7,565 nt of DNA from Prevotella sp. UBA3757. GTDB taxonomy: Bacteria > Bacteroidota > Bacteroidia > Bacteroidales > Bacteroidaceae. A model generated the notes under the pieces. It was given only the letters and a program-made list of their open reading frames with translations, had not been told where the DNA came from and made no database searches. Both the position numbers and the translations under genes were made by a program. The DNA lies in NCBI GenBank assembly GCA_002371715.1, contig DFGF01000102.1, forward strand, positions 1-7,565. The letters are read 5' to 3'. Shown piece by piece: positions 1-6,746 of the stretch; position 1 is the stretch's first letter, and every line of letters starts with the position of its first letter.

Positions 1-43
1 GCACCTCAATGTCAATACTGTTTTTTCCGAATTTCTGTTCCAT
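1..43 (-). CDS. 5' end of an unidentified gene (partial, 14 codons)
   Basis: An ATG on the minus strand at 43 opens a frame that runs off the left edge and reads MEQKFGKNSIDIEV. It is supported by a well-formed Bacteroidota promoter just upstream (64-94), which would give a leader of roughly 15 nt, and by the absence of a stop codon in the visible part. Fourteen residues are too few to assign a family, and I do not recognise them. The reading rests mainly on promoter placement. Confidence 0.5.
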   Translation of the reverse strand, partial: MEQKFGKNSIDIEV

Positions 44-63
44 CGTTAGTGGTTGTTTGGCTG

Positions 64-94
64 CAAAGTTACTCCAATTCTTTGAATCACCCAA
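64..94 (-). promoter_or_regulatory. Bacteroidota-type promoter of the left-edge gene
   Basis: On the minus strand a -7 box TAACTTTG (71 to 64) matches TAnnTTTG. A TTG at 94 to 92 serves as the -33 element, with a 20-bp spacer. The box is followed by CA, as in the other promoters of this window. It lies just upstream of the ATG at 43. Confidence 0.65.
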
Positions 95-298
95 ATGTTT
101 TGCTATTTATATAAGGACTCATACTTCTTTTCTCGTTTAAAGGGTTGCACTTCATGTTATTTTATGCGAATTCTTTGTTTATTCGATTTTTCTTTGTCTG
201 GTGTTTCATTTCAGTAATTATATGAGAGGGCGAGCAACAAATTTACATATCGCTCCTGCCCCCTTGTAACCGCCAAAAATTTAATTGCAATTCAGATT

Positions 299-334
299 AA
301 AAACAAGGAAGTGACTGATGTTCAGTCACTTCCT
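299..334 (-). terminator. Intrinsic terminator downstream of tRNA-Pro
   Basis: Positions 306-334 form a perfect 13-bp stem (AGGAAGTGACTGA and its complement) with a 3-nt loop. On the minus strand the stem is followed by TGTTTTT, a U-rich tail in the RNA. It starts 22 nt past the 3' end of the tRNA, which fits termination of the tRNA transcript. On the plus strand there is no T tract after the stem, so the signal is oriented. Confidence 0.88.
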
Positions 335-356
335 CTGCTTTCCGACTTTGTGATTG

Positions 357-429
357 TCGGGATGAGGCGACTCGAACGCCCGACCCCTACGTCCCGAACG
401 TAGTGCGCTACCAACTGCGCTACATCCCG
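357..429 (-). tRNA. tRNA-Pro, anticodon CGG
   Basis: The minus strand folds as a 73-nt cloverleaf: acceptor stem CGGGATG/CATCCCG with discriminator A, D arm GCGC-AGTTGGTA-GCGC, anticodon arm CTACG-TTCGGGA-CGTAG, a 5-nt variable loop, and a T arm with loop TTCGAGT closed by GGGCG/CGCCT (one G-U pair). The anticodon CGG reads the proline codon CCG. The C1-G72 pair with A73 is the usual proline identity end. CCA is not encoded (the bases after the discriminator read CAA), so it must be added after transcription. The gene has its own promoter (448-477) and terminator (299-334), so it is a single-gene transcription unit. Confidence 0.96.
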
Positions 430-447
430 ATTTCTCGTTAGCGGGTG

Positions 448-477
448 CAAAAGTACAAAAAATTTTTGTAATCTCAA
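448..477 (-). promoter_or_regulatory. Promoter of tRNA-Pro
   Basis: The minus strand carries TACTTTTG (455 to 448), an exact match to TAnnTTTG, and TTG (477 to 475) with a 19-bp spacer. Transcription should start near 441-444, leaving a leader of about a dozen nucleotides before the tRNA 5' end at 429. Confidence 0.78.
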
Positions 478-495
478 AATTTTTTCGTACTTTTG
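466..495 (+). promoter_or_regulatory. Promoter of the pectinesterase pair
   Basis: TTG (466-468) and TACTTTTG (488-495) are separated by 19 bp, an exact Bacteroidota promoter match. The start site should fall near 500-503, giving a leader of only about 12 nt before the ATG at 514. The element interlocks with the divergent tRNA promoter: the two TTG boxes are only 6 bp apart, so both cannot be occupied by polymerase at the same time. Confidence 0.75.
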
Positions 496-513
496 CACAC
501 AAAACTAACCAAA

Positions 514-1578
514 ATGAAACAAATTCTACTGATGGTAGCCTGTTTGACGGTAGCACTGGCCACTAAAGCACAGAAAGTTATCGTTGTGGAAAAGAGTAGC
601 GCGCAAAGCCTACTTGACGCCATCAGCCGTGCCAACGCAGAGAATGCCGACACGCTGTCGGAACGATTGTTCATACTGATACCCGACGGTCTGTATGATT
701 TGGGCGAGACGGTGTTGACACGCATTTCGGGGCATAATGTGGCTGTAATAGGACAGAGCATGGAGGGCACCATCATCCGCAACCAGCCCGACGTCAAGAT
801 TGAAAGCATCAGCAAGACGGCCGTCTTCCAGAACCGGGGACGCAACAACTACTATCAGGACCTGACACTGAAGAACGACCTGGACTATTATGCCGCAGTG
901 CCCGACGGGCGAGCCGTATGCCTGCAGGACAAAGGTATGCGCACCATCTGCAACCGCGTACGTATGTTGTCGTATCAGGACACTTACTATTCCGACAACG
1001 AGAAATGCCAGCACTACATGCAGGACACGGAGATTCACGGCACCATCGACTTTATCTGCGGAGCCGGCGACGTATGGTTCGAACGTTGCCGCATCGTGAC
1101 GGAGAAGCGCACCCTGGGCGGCGATGGCGTCAACATCATCACCGCCACCCGCACCTCGGACACACCCTGGGGCTATGTCTTCAACCGCTGCACGATAGAG
1201 AACAAGGTGTCGATGTTCAACTACGGACGCTCGTGGCACACCGACCCGCGCTGCGTATGGCTCTACACCACCCTGCTGACGCCCGAGAAACTGGAGCCGA
1301 CACGCTTTGAAGACGAAGGCATGAAGATTTCGAGCAACTACTTCAAGGAGTACGGCACGATGGATGCCCAGGGACGCAACATTACCCCGAAGAGCAACGT
1401 GGTGACCTTTACGCTCAGAGACCACACCCACCCCTTCGTGGCAGAGACCATCATGAGCAAGCAGGAAGCCAAACAATACACGCTGGAGCGCATCTTCGGC
1501 GACTGGCAGCCTGACAGGGAGCTGAAGACCCTGGAGAAGCAAAGCAAAAAACTCAAAAAACAATATAAAATGAACTGA
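514..1578 (+). CDS. Exported pectinesterase (CE8), upstream copy
   Basis: This 354-residue protein belongs to the right-handed beta-helix pectin methylesterases, which remove methyl esters from homogalacturonan. Residues 1-19 form a signal peptide ending in TKA, with Gln20 as the likely mature N terminus, the usual Bacteroidota pattern; no lipobox or type IX sorting tail is seen. Catalytic motifs are visible: SYQDTYYSD (Gln155, Asp156, for family QDTL), GTIDFICGAGD (Asp179, for DFIFG) and YGRSW (Arg239, Trp241, for LGRPW). The Gln of the family motif QAVAL is Arg133 here (GRAVCL). The C-terminal tail is lysine-rich. I chose the ATG at 514 because the upstream TTG at 493 lies inside the promoter. 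It is the first gene of a two-gene unit, 2 bp before its paralog. The fold is certain; the exact substrate is not. Confidence 0.9.
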   Translation: MKQILLMVACLTVALATKAQKVIVVEKSSAQSLLDAISRANAENADTLSERLFILIPDGLYDLGETVLTRISGHNVAVIGQSMEGTIIRNQPDVKIESISKTAVFQNRGRNNYYQDLTLKNDLDYYAAVPDGRAVCLQDKGMRTICNRVRMLSYQDTYYSDNEKCQHYMQDTEIHGTIDFICGAGDVWFERCRIVTEKRTLGGDGVNIITATRTSDTPWGYVFNRCTIENKVSMFNYGRSWHTDPRCVWLYTTLLTPEKLEPTRFEDEGMKISSNYFKEYGTMDAQGRNITPKSNVVTFTLRDHTHPFVAETIMSKQEAKQYTLERIFGDWQPDRELKTLEKQSKKLKKQYKMN

Positions 1579-1580
1579 CT

Positions 1581-2669
1581 ATGAAAAAATATGTTCTACT
1601 GGCCTTATGCCTGCTGGTCGGTGCTGCCAGCAAAGCACAGCAAGTGATAACAGTAAAGAAGGGCGACGCCAAAAGCCTGATAGAGGCTATCGGACAGGCT
1701 AACAAACTGAACGCTGACAAGAACGCCAAGCAGCTCTTCATACTGATTCCCGACGGATTCTACGACCTGGGCAAGACGGTGCTGACACGCATCACCGGCC
1801 ACAACATAGCCCTGATAGGGCAGAGCATGGAGGGTACCATCATCCAGAACAAACCTGACACCAAGGATGAGGGCATCTCAAAGACTGCCATCTTCCAGAA
1901 CCGAGGCTCGAACAACTACCTGCAGGACATGACGCTGAAGAATGCCCTCGACTACTATGTCGCCGGATCAGCAGGACGCGCCGTGACACTGCATGACAAG
2001 GGCACGCGTACCATCTGCAACCGCGTGCGGCTGCTGTCGTATCAGGACACTTACTATAGTGACGGAGAGGACTGCCAGCTCTACTTCCAGGACTCAGAGA
2101 TTCACGGTACGGTAGACTTTATATGTGGTGCTGGCGACGTATGGTTTGAGCGTTGCAGGATAGTGACCGAGAAGCGCACCGCCGACGGCAGCGGACGCAA
2201 CGTGATAGCAGCACCGAGAACGTCGCTCACCCAATGGGGCTACATATTCAACCGCTGCACGGTTGAAAATATCGTCTCGGACTTCGAGTATGCCCGAGGA
2301 TGGAACAAGACGCCCCACTGCGCATTCCTCTACACCACCCTGCTGACGCCTGAGAAGCTGAACAAGAACCGCTTCGACGTCAGGGGTATGAGCACCGTAC
2401 GAAGTGACTTCAAGGAATACGGCACGATGGACGCCCAGGGGCGCGACATCACGCCGAAGAGTAATGTGCTGACCTTTGCCATGACCAAGAAGAAGACCGA
2501 CGGCAACAAGGAAATCACGACGGAGAGCAAATGTACGGATGAAACCATACTGACAGCCGACCAAGCTGCCGCCTACACGATAGAAAACGTGTACGGCTGC
2601 TGGCAGCCCGACAAGATTCTCAGCAAGACGGAGAAGAAAGCCCGTAAACTCATGAAGCGCCTACAGTAG
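1581..2669 (+). CDS. Exported pectinesterase (CE8), downstream copy
   Basis: This 362-residue paralog aligns with the upstream copy without gaps over the first 300 residues, with 207 identities by hand count. The signal peptide covers residues 1-19 and ends in SKA, followed by Gln20-Gln21. Gln155, Asp156, Asp179, Arg239 and Trp241 fall at the same numbers as in the first copy, and Arg133 again replaces the family Gln (GRAVTL). The Arg motif reads YARGW rather than YGRSW. An extra lysine- and threonine-rich stretch of about ten residues lies near 303-320, before the shared end motif WQPD. The gene follows its neighbour by 2 bp and has no promoter of its own, so it is probably co-transcribed. 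Its 3' end overlaps that of the convergent aldolase gene by 9 bp. Confidence 0.9.
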   Translation: MKKYVLLALCLLVGAASKAQQVITVKKGDAKSLIEAIGQANKLNADKNAKQLFILIPDGFYDLGKTVLTRITGHNIALIGQSMEGTIIQNKPDTKDEGISKTAIFQNRGSNNYLQDMTLKNALDYYVAGSAGRAVTLHDKGTRTICNRVRLLSYQDTYYSDGEDCQLYFQDSEIHGTVDFICGAGDVWFERCRIVTEKRTADGSGRNVIAAPRTSLTQWGYIFNRCTVENIVSDFEYARGWNKTPHCAFLYTTLLTPEKLNKNRFDVRGMSTVRSDFKEYGTMDAQGRDITPKSNVLTFAMTKKKTDGNKEITTESKCTDETILTADQAAAYTIENVYGCWQPDKILSKTEKKARKLMKRLQ

Positions 2670-2677
2670 GCGCTTCA
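2653..2677. terminator. Hairpin at the convergent gene ends, possible two-way terminator
   Basis: A perfect 11-bp stem with a 3-nt loop (TGAAGCGCCTA-CAG-TAGGCGCTTCA) covers the last codons and stop codons of both convergent genes. No clear T tract follows on either strand, so termination strength is uncertain. The position suggests it ends or protects both transcripts. Confidence 0.55.
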
Positions 2678-3686
2678 ATTCTTCAAGCTCGTCGGGTGTC
2701 GTTGCCCAACTGGTGACAAAACGGCAGATGGTGCGATGCCCAGTGGTCTGTCCCCAATGGCTGAACCCGACCTTGTCGCCCAGCGCATCCACTTTCTCAT
2801 TGGGCAGGATGACAAACTGCTGATTGGTAGGCGAGTCGAGCCAGAACTCGTAACCTTTCTCCCTGAAGATACCCTTCATCACCATGGCCATCTCGATGGC
2901 ATGACGCGCCAGGTCGAGATAGAGGTTGTCGGTAAAGAGGGCCTCAAACTGCAAGCCTATCAGCGCACCCTTGGCAATGACGGCACCGTGCTGCTTCTGG
3001 ATGCTGAAGAAATGCTTATGGGCACGGCGGTTGGTGAAGACGACAGCCTCACCACACAAAGCCCCAATCTTAGTTCCTCCGATGTAGAACACGTCGCAAT
3101 GGCGGGCCAGATAGGGCATAGTGATGTCGCAGCCCTCGGCCATCAGGCCATAGCCCAGCCGGGCCCCGTCGATATACAATGGAATATCGTAACGCTGACA
3201 GACCTGATACAGCTCGTCCAACTCGCGCGCCGTATAGAGCGTGCCAAGCTCGGTGGGAAAGGTGATATACACTAGACCGGGGTGTACGGCATGGTCGCGG
3301 TTACCATCATGATGGAAGTCGTCCAGATACTGGTGCAGCTGTCGCGCTTCCATCTTCCCCTCAGAGTCGGGAATGGTAATAATCTTGTGCTCGGTAAACT
3401 CTACGGCTCCAGCCTCATGCACATTGATGTGGCCCGAACCGACACAGATGACACCTTCGTACTGATAGAGCATCGAGTCGATGGTGGTGGCATTGGTCTG
3501 GGTGCCACCCGTCAGGAAGAAAATCTGTGCGTCAGGCATGCCGATGGCCTCACGGATACGCTTCTTGGCCCGCTCGGAGAACTCGTCGTAGCCATACGGC
3601 GTCGGTTTGGCATCATTATGCCTGACCAGGTTTTCCAGCACCTTGGGGTGGGCACCGTTATTATAGTCGCAGTCAAACGATATCAT
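2661..3686 (-). CDS. ltaE: Threonine aldolase-family PLP enzyme
   Basis: The 341-residue protein is a fold-type I PLP enzyme of the low-specificity L-threonine aldolase / beta-eliminating lyase family. Such enzymes split L-threonine or allo-threonine into glycine and acetaldehyde in the cytoplasm. The PLP lysine is Lys206 in YIGGTKIG; Asp173 and Arg176 in YIDGARLGYG contact the cofactor; His86 in GSGHINVHEAG matches the ring-stacking His; FFLTGGTQTN (57-66) fits the phosphate-binding loop. The length is normal for the family. Its ATG overlaps the argF' stop by 4 bp (ATGA), so translation is probably coupled. The 3' end overlaps the second pectinesterase gene. Substrate stereochemistry cannot be read from sequence, and a different beta-elimination substrate is possible. 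Confidence 0.85.
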   Translation of the reverse strand: MISFDCDYNNGAHPKVLENLVRHNDAKPTPYGYDEFSERAKKRIREAIGMPDAQIFFLTGGTQTNATTIDSMLYQYEGVICVGSGHINVHEAGAVEFTEHKIITIPDSEGKMEARQLHQYLDDFHHDGNRDHAVHPGLVYITFPTELGTLYTARELDELYQVCQRYDIPLYIDGARLGYGLMAEGCDITMPYLARHCDVFYIGGTKIGALCGEAVVFTNRRAHKHFFSIQKQHGAVIAKGALIGLQFEALFTDNLYLDLARHAIEMAMVMKGIFREKGYEFWLDSPTNQQFVILPNEKVDALGDKVGFSHWGQTTGHRTICRFVTSWATTPDELEELKRLL

Positions 3687-4657
3687 AGGGCTTCGAGCAT
3701 ACGCTTGATGACTACCGAACAGCTGATTTCACGATTGGCTGCCTCGGGGATGACGATGGAATTTTCCGACTCAATGACATCGTCGGTCACAATCAGTCCG
3801 CGACGAACAGGCAGGCAGTGCATGAACTTACCGTTATTCGTCCACGACATGTGTTCCGTATCCACTGTCCACGACATATCCTTCGACGTAATCTTGCCGT
3901 AGTCGGCCGGATTCGTCACACCAGGGTTCGACCAGTTCTTGGCATAGATGAAGTCGGCACCCTCAAAGGCCTTGCGCTGGTCGTACTCCACGCGGGCATT
4001 GCCAGCAAATTTCGGATCGAGCTCATAGCCCTCAGGATGGGTAATGACGAAGTCCACGTCGGCAGCATTCATCCACTGGGCAAACGAGTTGGGCACGGCT
4101 TGGGGCAGCGCACGGCAGTGGGGTGCCCACGTCAGGACAACCTTCGGACGCTCCACCTTTTTATACTCATCGATGGTTATCAGGTCGGCAAAGGCCTGCA
4201 GGGGATGGACGGTAGCTGTCTCCATGGCGAAGACGGGCTTGCCGCTATACTTGATAAACTGGTTGAGCACCGTCTCGGCATAGTCATACTCGCGGTCGGT
4301 CAATCCTGCAAACGAGCGCACGCCAATCATGTCGCAGTAGCAGCCCATGACGGGGATAGCCTCCAGCAGGTGCTCCGACTTGTCGCCATCCATGATGACG
4401 CCACGCTCCGTCTCCAGTTTCCAGGCACCGGCATTGACGTCGAGCACGATGACGTTCATGCCCAGGTTCATGGCCGCCTTCTGGGTTGACAGGCGCGTAC
4501 GCAGCGAATTATTAAAGAAAATCATCATCAGCGTCTTGTTCTTGCCCAGATGCTGATACTTGAATCGGTCGTTCTTAATCTCCTGTGCCTCGGCCAGTGC
4601 CTGACGGAGGTCGCCGATATCCTCCACATTAATAAATGAACGGAAGTTGTTACTCAT
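3683..4657 (-). CDS. argF': N-succinylornithine carbamoyltransferase (ArgF')
   Basis: The 324-residue protein belongs to the aspartate/ornithine transcarbamylase superfamily, in the acetyl/succinylornithine branch used for arginine synthesis by Bacteroidota. It should transfer the carbamoyl group of carbamoyl phosphate to N-succinylornithine. The carbamoyl-phosphate loop is SLRTR (51-55), with HPLQ at 151-154 and HCLPVRR near the C terminus. The GAWKLE segment (Trp79) and DGDKSEHLLE match the AOTCase/SOTCase branch, not classical OTCase. The residue known to set acetyl versus succinyl preference is Ser94 here, which points to succinylornithine. I chose ATG 4657 over the in-frame ATG 4672 because family similarity begins soon after it and the upstream option adds only five residues (MIYHP). 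A promoter lies at 4700-4707, and the aldolase gene follows with a 4-bp overlap. Confidence 0.92.
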   Translation of the reverse strand: MSNNFRSFINVEDIGDLRQALAEAQEIKNDRFKYQHLGKNKTLMMIFFNNSLRTRLSTQKAAMNLGMNVIVLDVNAGAWKLETERGVIMDGDKSEHLLEAIPVMGCYCDMIGVRSFAGLTDREYDYAETVLNQFIKYSGKPVFAMETATVHPLQAFADLITIDEYKKVERPKVVLTWAPHCRALPQAVPNSFAQWMNAADVDFVITHPEGYELDPKFAGNARVEYDQRKAFEGADFIYAKNWSNPGVTNPADYGKITSKDMSWTVDTEHMSWTNNGKFMHCLPVRRGLIVTDDVIESENSIVIPEAANREISCSVVIKRMLEAL

Positions 4658-4661
4658 TGGG

Positions 4662-4671
4662 TGATATATCA
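4662..4671. promoter_or_regulatory. 10-bp palindrome in the argF' leader
   Basis: TGATATATCA is a perfect palindrome 4 bp upstream of the argF' start and downstream of its -7 box. It could be an operator half-set or block initiation, but it is short, AT-rich and not a good match to the enteric ARG box. The role is unproven. Confidence 0.25.
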
Positions 4672-4699
4672 TATATAGTTCAACTTAAAATTATCGTTG

Positions 4700-4707
4700 C
4701 AAAGGTA
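4700..4707 (-). promoter_or_regulatory. -7 box of an internal promoter before argF'
   Basis: The minus strand reads TACCTTTG (4707 to 4700), an exact TAnnTTTG, followed by CA as at the other promoters here. It sits in the 62-bp gap between proA and argF', and would give a leader of about 35 nt. I find no TTG at the expected -33 distance, which lies in the proA coding end, so the promoter may be weak or activator-dependent. Confidence 0.55.
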
Positions 4708-4719
4708 AACAATGGATGC

Positions 4720-5967
4720 TTACGGGCGCGTCTGTCCGTCGCCCTCGATAATCCACTTGTAGGTAGTCATCTCCTCCAAGGCCATGGGACCACGGGGGCC
4801 GAGCTTCTGGGTGGAGATGCCTATCTCAGCGCCAAGGCCGAACTGGGCACCGTCGGTAAACGACGTGGGGGCATTCCAATAGACGCAGGCAGCATCGACG
4901 TGCGCCTGGAAGCGGCGTGCCGCCTGCTCGTTCTCGGTGATGATGGCCTCACTGTGGCCACTGCCGTACTGGTCGATGTGCGCCAAGGCCTCGTCAAGCG
5001 ATGCCACGGTGCGCACGGCCATCTTGTAGTCCATGAACTCGGTGCCGAAGCTCTCGGCTGTGGCCTGCTGCAGTAGGATTTCAGGATATTGTCCTTTGAG
5101 CAGCTGGTAGGCTGGGCCGTCGACGTAGAGCGTCACCTTGTGGTCAAGCAGCGGCTTCACCAGTTCGAAGAGGTCGCCCAACCGCTTCTCATGGATAATC
5201 AGGCAGTCGAGGGCATTGCACACGCTGACGCGACGGGTCTTGGCATTACAGACGATGGCCTTGCCTTTCTCCAAATCGCCGTCCTTGTCGAAATACGTGT
5301 TCACCACGCCGGCACCCGTCTCGATGACTGGTATGCGGGCCGTATCGCGCACGAAGTCAATGAGCCGCCGTCCGCCCCGTGGGATGCAGACGTCTATGTA
5401 GCCCACGGCGTTCAGCATCTCGCCGGTAGCCTCATGGGTGGCAGGCAGCAGGGTGACGACAGCCGGGTCGACACCGTAATGCTCCAGCACCTCATGAATC
5501 AGCTCCACCGAAGCCTGATTCGAGAAGTCGGCATCCGAACCGCCTTTCAGCACGCAGGCATTACCGCTCTTGAAGCATAGCGAGAATACGTCGTAGGTCA
5601 CGTTGGGACGTGCCTCGTAGATGACGCCGATGACGCCGAACGGAACGGACACGCGGTGCAAGCGAAGCCCATTGGGCAGCGTATTCGCCTTGGTGACATG
5701 GCCTAAGGGCGATGGTAGCCCAGCCACATGGCGCATGTCGGAGGCTATGTCGTCGAGCCGCCTGGCAGTCAGCTGCAGCCGGTCGTACAGCGGATTCTTG
5801 GAATCCATCTTCATCAGGTCCTTCTCGTTGGCCTCAAGGATACGGGCCTTGTTGGCTGACACGGCATCGGCCACAGCCAGCAGGATTTCGTTTCGCAACT
5901 CCTCAGATACCAATGCCAGCGAACGGCTGGCCGCCTTGGCACTTTTAAATGTATCAATCAATTCCAT
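4720..5967 (-). CDS. proA: Gamma-glutamyl phosphate reductase (ProA)
   Basis: The 415-residue protein is the full usual length for ProA, an aldehyde dehydrogenase-superfamily enzyme. It reduces gamma-glutamyl phosphate with NADPH to glutamate 5-semialdehyde in proline synthesis. The catalytic cysteine is Cys250 in NAKTRRVSVCNA. Other family blocks are PFGVIGVIYEARPNVT (109-124), KSGNACVLKGG (133-143), CIPRGGRRLI (194-203) and LGPRGPMALEEMTTYKW near the C terminus. The start overlaps the end of proB by 14 bp (5954-5967), which supports coupled translation; passing the unstable gamma-glutamyl phosphate between the two enzymes makes balanced synthesis plausible. Nothing appears truncated or degraded. 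Confidence 0.97.
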   Translation of the reverse strand: MELIDTFKSAKAASRSLALVSEELRNEILLAVADAVSANKARILEANEKDLMKMDSKNPLYDRLQLTARRLDDIASDMRHVAGLPSPLGHVTKANTLPNGLRLHRVSVPFGVIGVIYEARPNVTYDVFSLCFKSGNACVLKGGSDADFSNQASVELIHEVLEHYGVDPAVVTLLPATHEATGEMLNAVGYIDVCIPRGGRRLIDFVRDTARIPVIETGAGVVNTYFDKDGDLEKGKAIVCNAKTRRVSVCNALDCLIIHEKRLGDLFELVKPLLDHKVTLYVDGPAYQLLKGQYPEILLQQATAESFGTEFMDYKMAVRTVASLDEALAHIDQYGSGHSEAIITENEQAARRFQAHVDAACVYWNAPTSFTDGAQFGLGAEIGISTQKLGPRGPMALEEMTTYKWIIEGDGQTRP

Positions 5968-6736
5968 AAGGTATGAATTCTGTATGTGGTACGTTGTTTT
6001 TGTCTTGCACTAAGTCTACTAATATATTCTCGCGCTCGCCATTGGCAATGATGACGCGAATGCCTGCTTTCTGCACCTTCGTGGCGGTGGTATATTTTGA
6101 GTGCATGCCTCCGCGGCCAAAGGCGCTCTTCTCGGCCTTGATATATTGCGAGAGGTCGCTGCCGGGAGCCACCTGCGGAATGATGTGCGAATCGGGGCTG
6201 TCGGGATGGCCGTCGTAGATGCCGTCAATGTTCGACAGCAGAATCAGCGTGTCGGCCCGCATCATTTGGGCTATCAGGCCCGACAGCTCGTCGTTGTCGG
6301 TAAACATCAGCTCTGTCACCGAGACGGTATCGTTCTCATTGACGATGGGCAGCACGTCGTTCTCCAGCATCACGGTCATGCAGGCCCGCTGATTGCGGTA
6401 CTGCTCGCCTGGCTCGAAATTCTCCTTCATGGTCAGCACCTGACCGACATGCACGTGAAACTCCCTGAACAGGTCGTAATACAGCCCCACAAGCTTTACC
6501 TGGCCCACGGCAGAAAACAACTGCCGCTGCTCCACACTGTCCAGGTCGTGGGTCACCTTCAGTTCGCCACGCCCCGAAGCCATGGCACCACTCGACACCA
6601 GAATGACCTCAATGCCCTGGCTGCGCAGCCAGGCTATCTGGTCGACCAATGCCGACATGCGCGTCACGTCGAGCTTTCCGTCAGCACGTGTCAGCACGTT
6701 GGAACCTACTTTAACAACAATTCTTCTTCTCATCAT
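5954..6736 (-). CDS. proB: Glutamate 5-kinase (ProB), short form without PUA domain
   Basis: The 260-residue protein is an amino-acid kinase that phosphorylates glutamate with ATP as the first step of proline synthesis. Visible family blocks are VVKVGSN (7-13), VSSGAMASG (47-55), VNENDTVS (132-139), FTDNDELSGLIA (145-156), SNIDGIY (168-174) and FGRGGMHSK (206-214). The protein ends soon after the kinase domain, whereas the E. coli enzyme (about 367 residues) carries a C-terminal PUA domain. The reading frame ends cleanly inside the proA overlap, so this looks like a natural short form, not a truncation. Two ATG codons stand in tandem (6736 and 6733) and either could start. The yraN stop is 10 bp upstream. 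Proline feedback inhibition is expected for the family but cannot be read here. Confidence 0.95.
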   Translation of the reverse strand: MMRRRIVVKVGSNVLTRADGKLDVTRMSALVDQIAWLRSQGIEVILVSSGAMASGRGELKVTHDLDSVEQRQLFSAVGQVKLVGLYYDLFREFHVHVGQVLTMKENFEPGEQYRNQRACMTVMLENDVLPIVNENDTVSVTELMFTDNDELSGLIAQMMRADTLILLSNIDGIYDGHPDSPDSHIIPQVAPGSDLSQYIKAEKSAFGRGGMHSKYTTATKVQKAGIRVIIANGERENILVDLVQDKNNVPHTEFIPYGID

Positions 6737-6746
6737 ACGGTTAAGT

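Larger units (their letters stand above)
445..498. repeat. Inverted repeat holding two mirrored promoters
   Basis: GTGCAAAAGTAC (445-456) and GTACTTTTGCAC (487-498) are exact reverse complements separated by 30 bp. Each arm contains one complete -7 box, pointing outward toward the tRNA and the pectinesterase gene. The AT-rich spacer also keeps partial symmetry. The identity extends beyond the 8-bp promoter box by one base on one side and three on the other. Confidence 0.85.

Noticed and set aside
228..261. Imperfect hairpin (GGGCGAGC with GCTCCTGCCC) in the AT-rich gap left of the tRNA terminator
   Set aside because: It has a 2-nt bulge, a 16-nt loop and no T tract, so it is too weak to call a terminator or small RNA.
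493..513. TTG at 493 as an upstream start for the first pectinesterase
   Set aside because: It lies inside the -7 box and upstream of the expected start of transcription. The ATG at 514 begins a normal signal peptide.
326..556. Minus-strand 76-codon open frame across the tRNA
   Set aside because: It covers the complete tRNA-Pro, half of its terminator and its promoter, which explain the sequence better.
610..1563. Long minus-strand open frame (317 codons) antisense to the first pectinesterase gene
   Set aside because: The plus strand has a signal peptide, a promoter and complete enzyme motifs. The antisense product has no recognisable motif and follows from the GC-rich codon use of the real gene.
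4658..4672. ATG at 4672 as the argF' start
   Set aside because: It adds only MIYHP and lies closer to the start of transcription. Family similarity begins after the ATG at 4657. It cannot be fully excluded.
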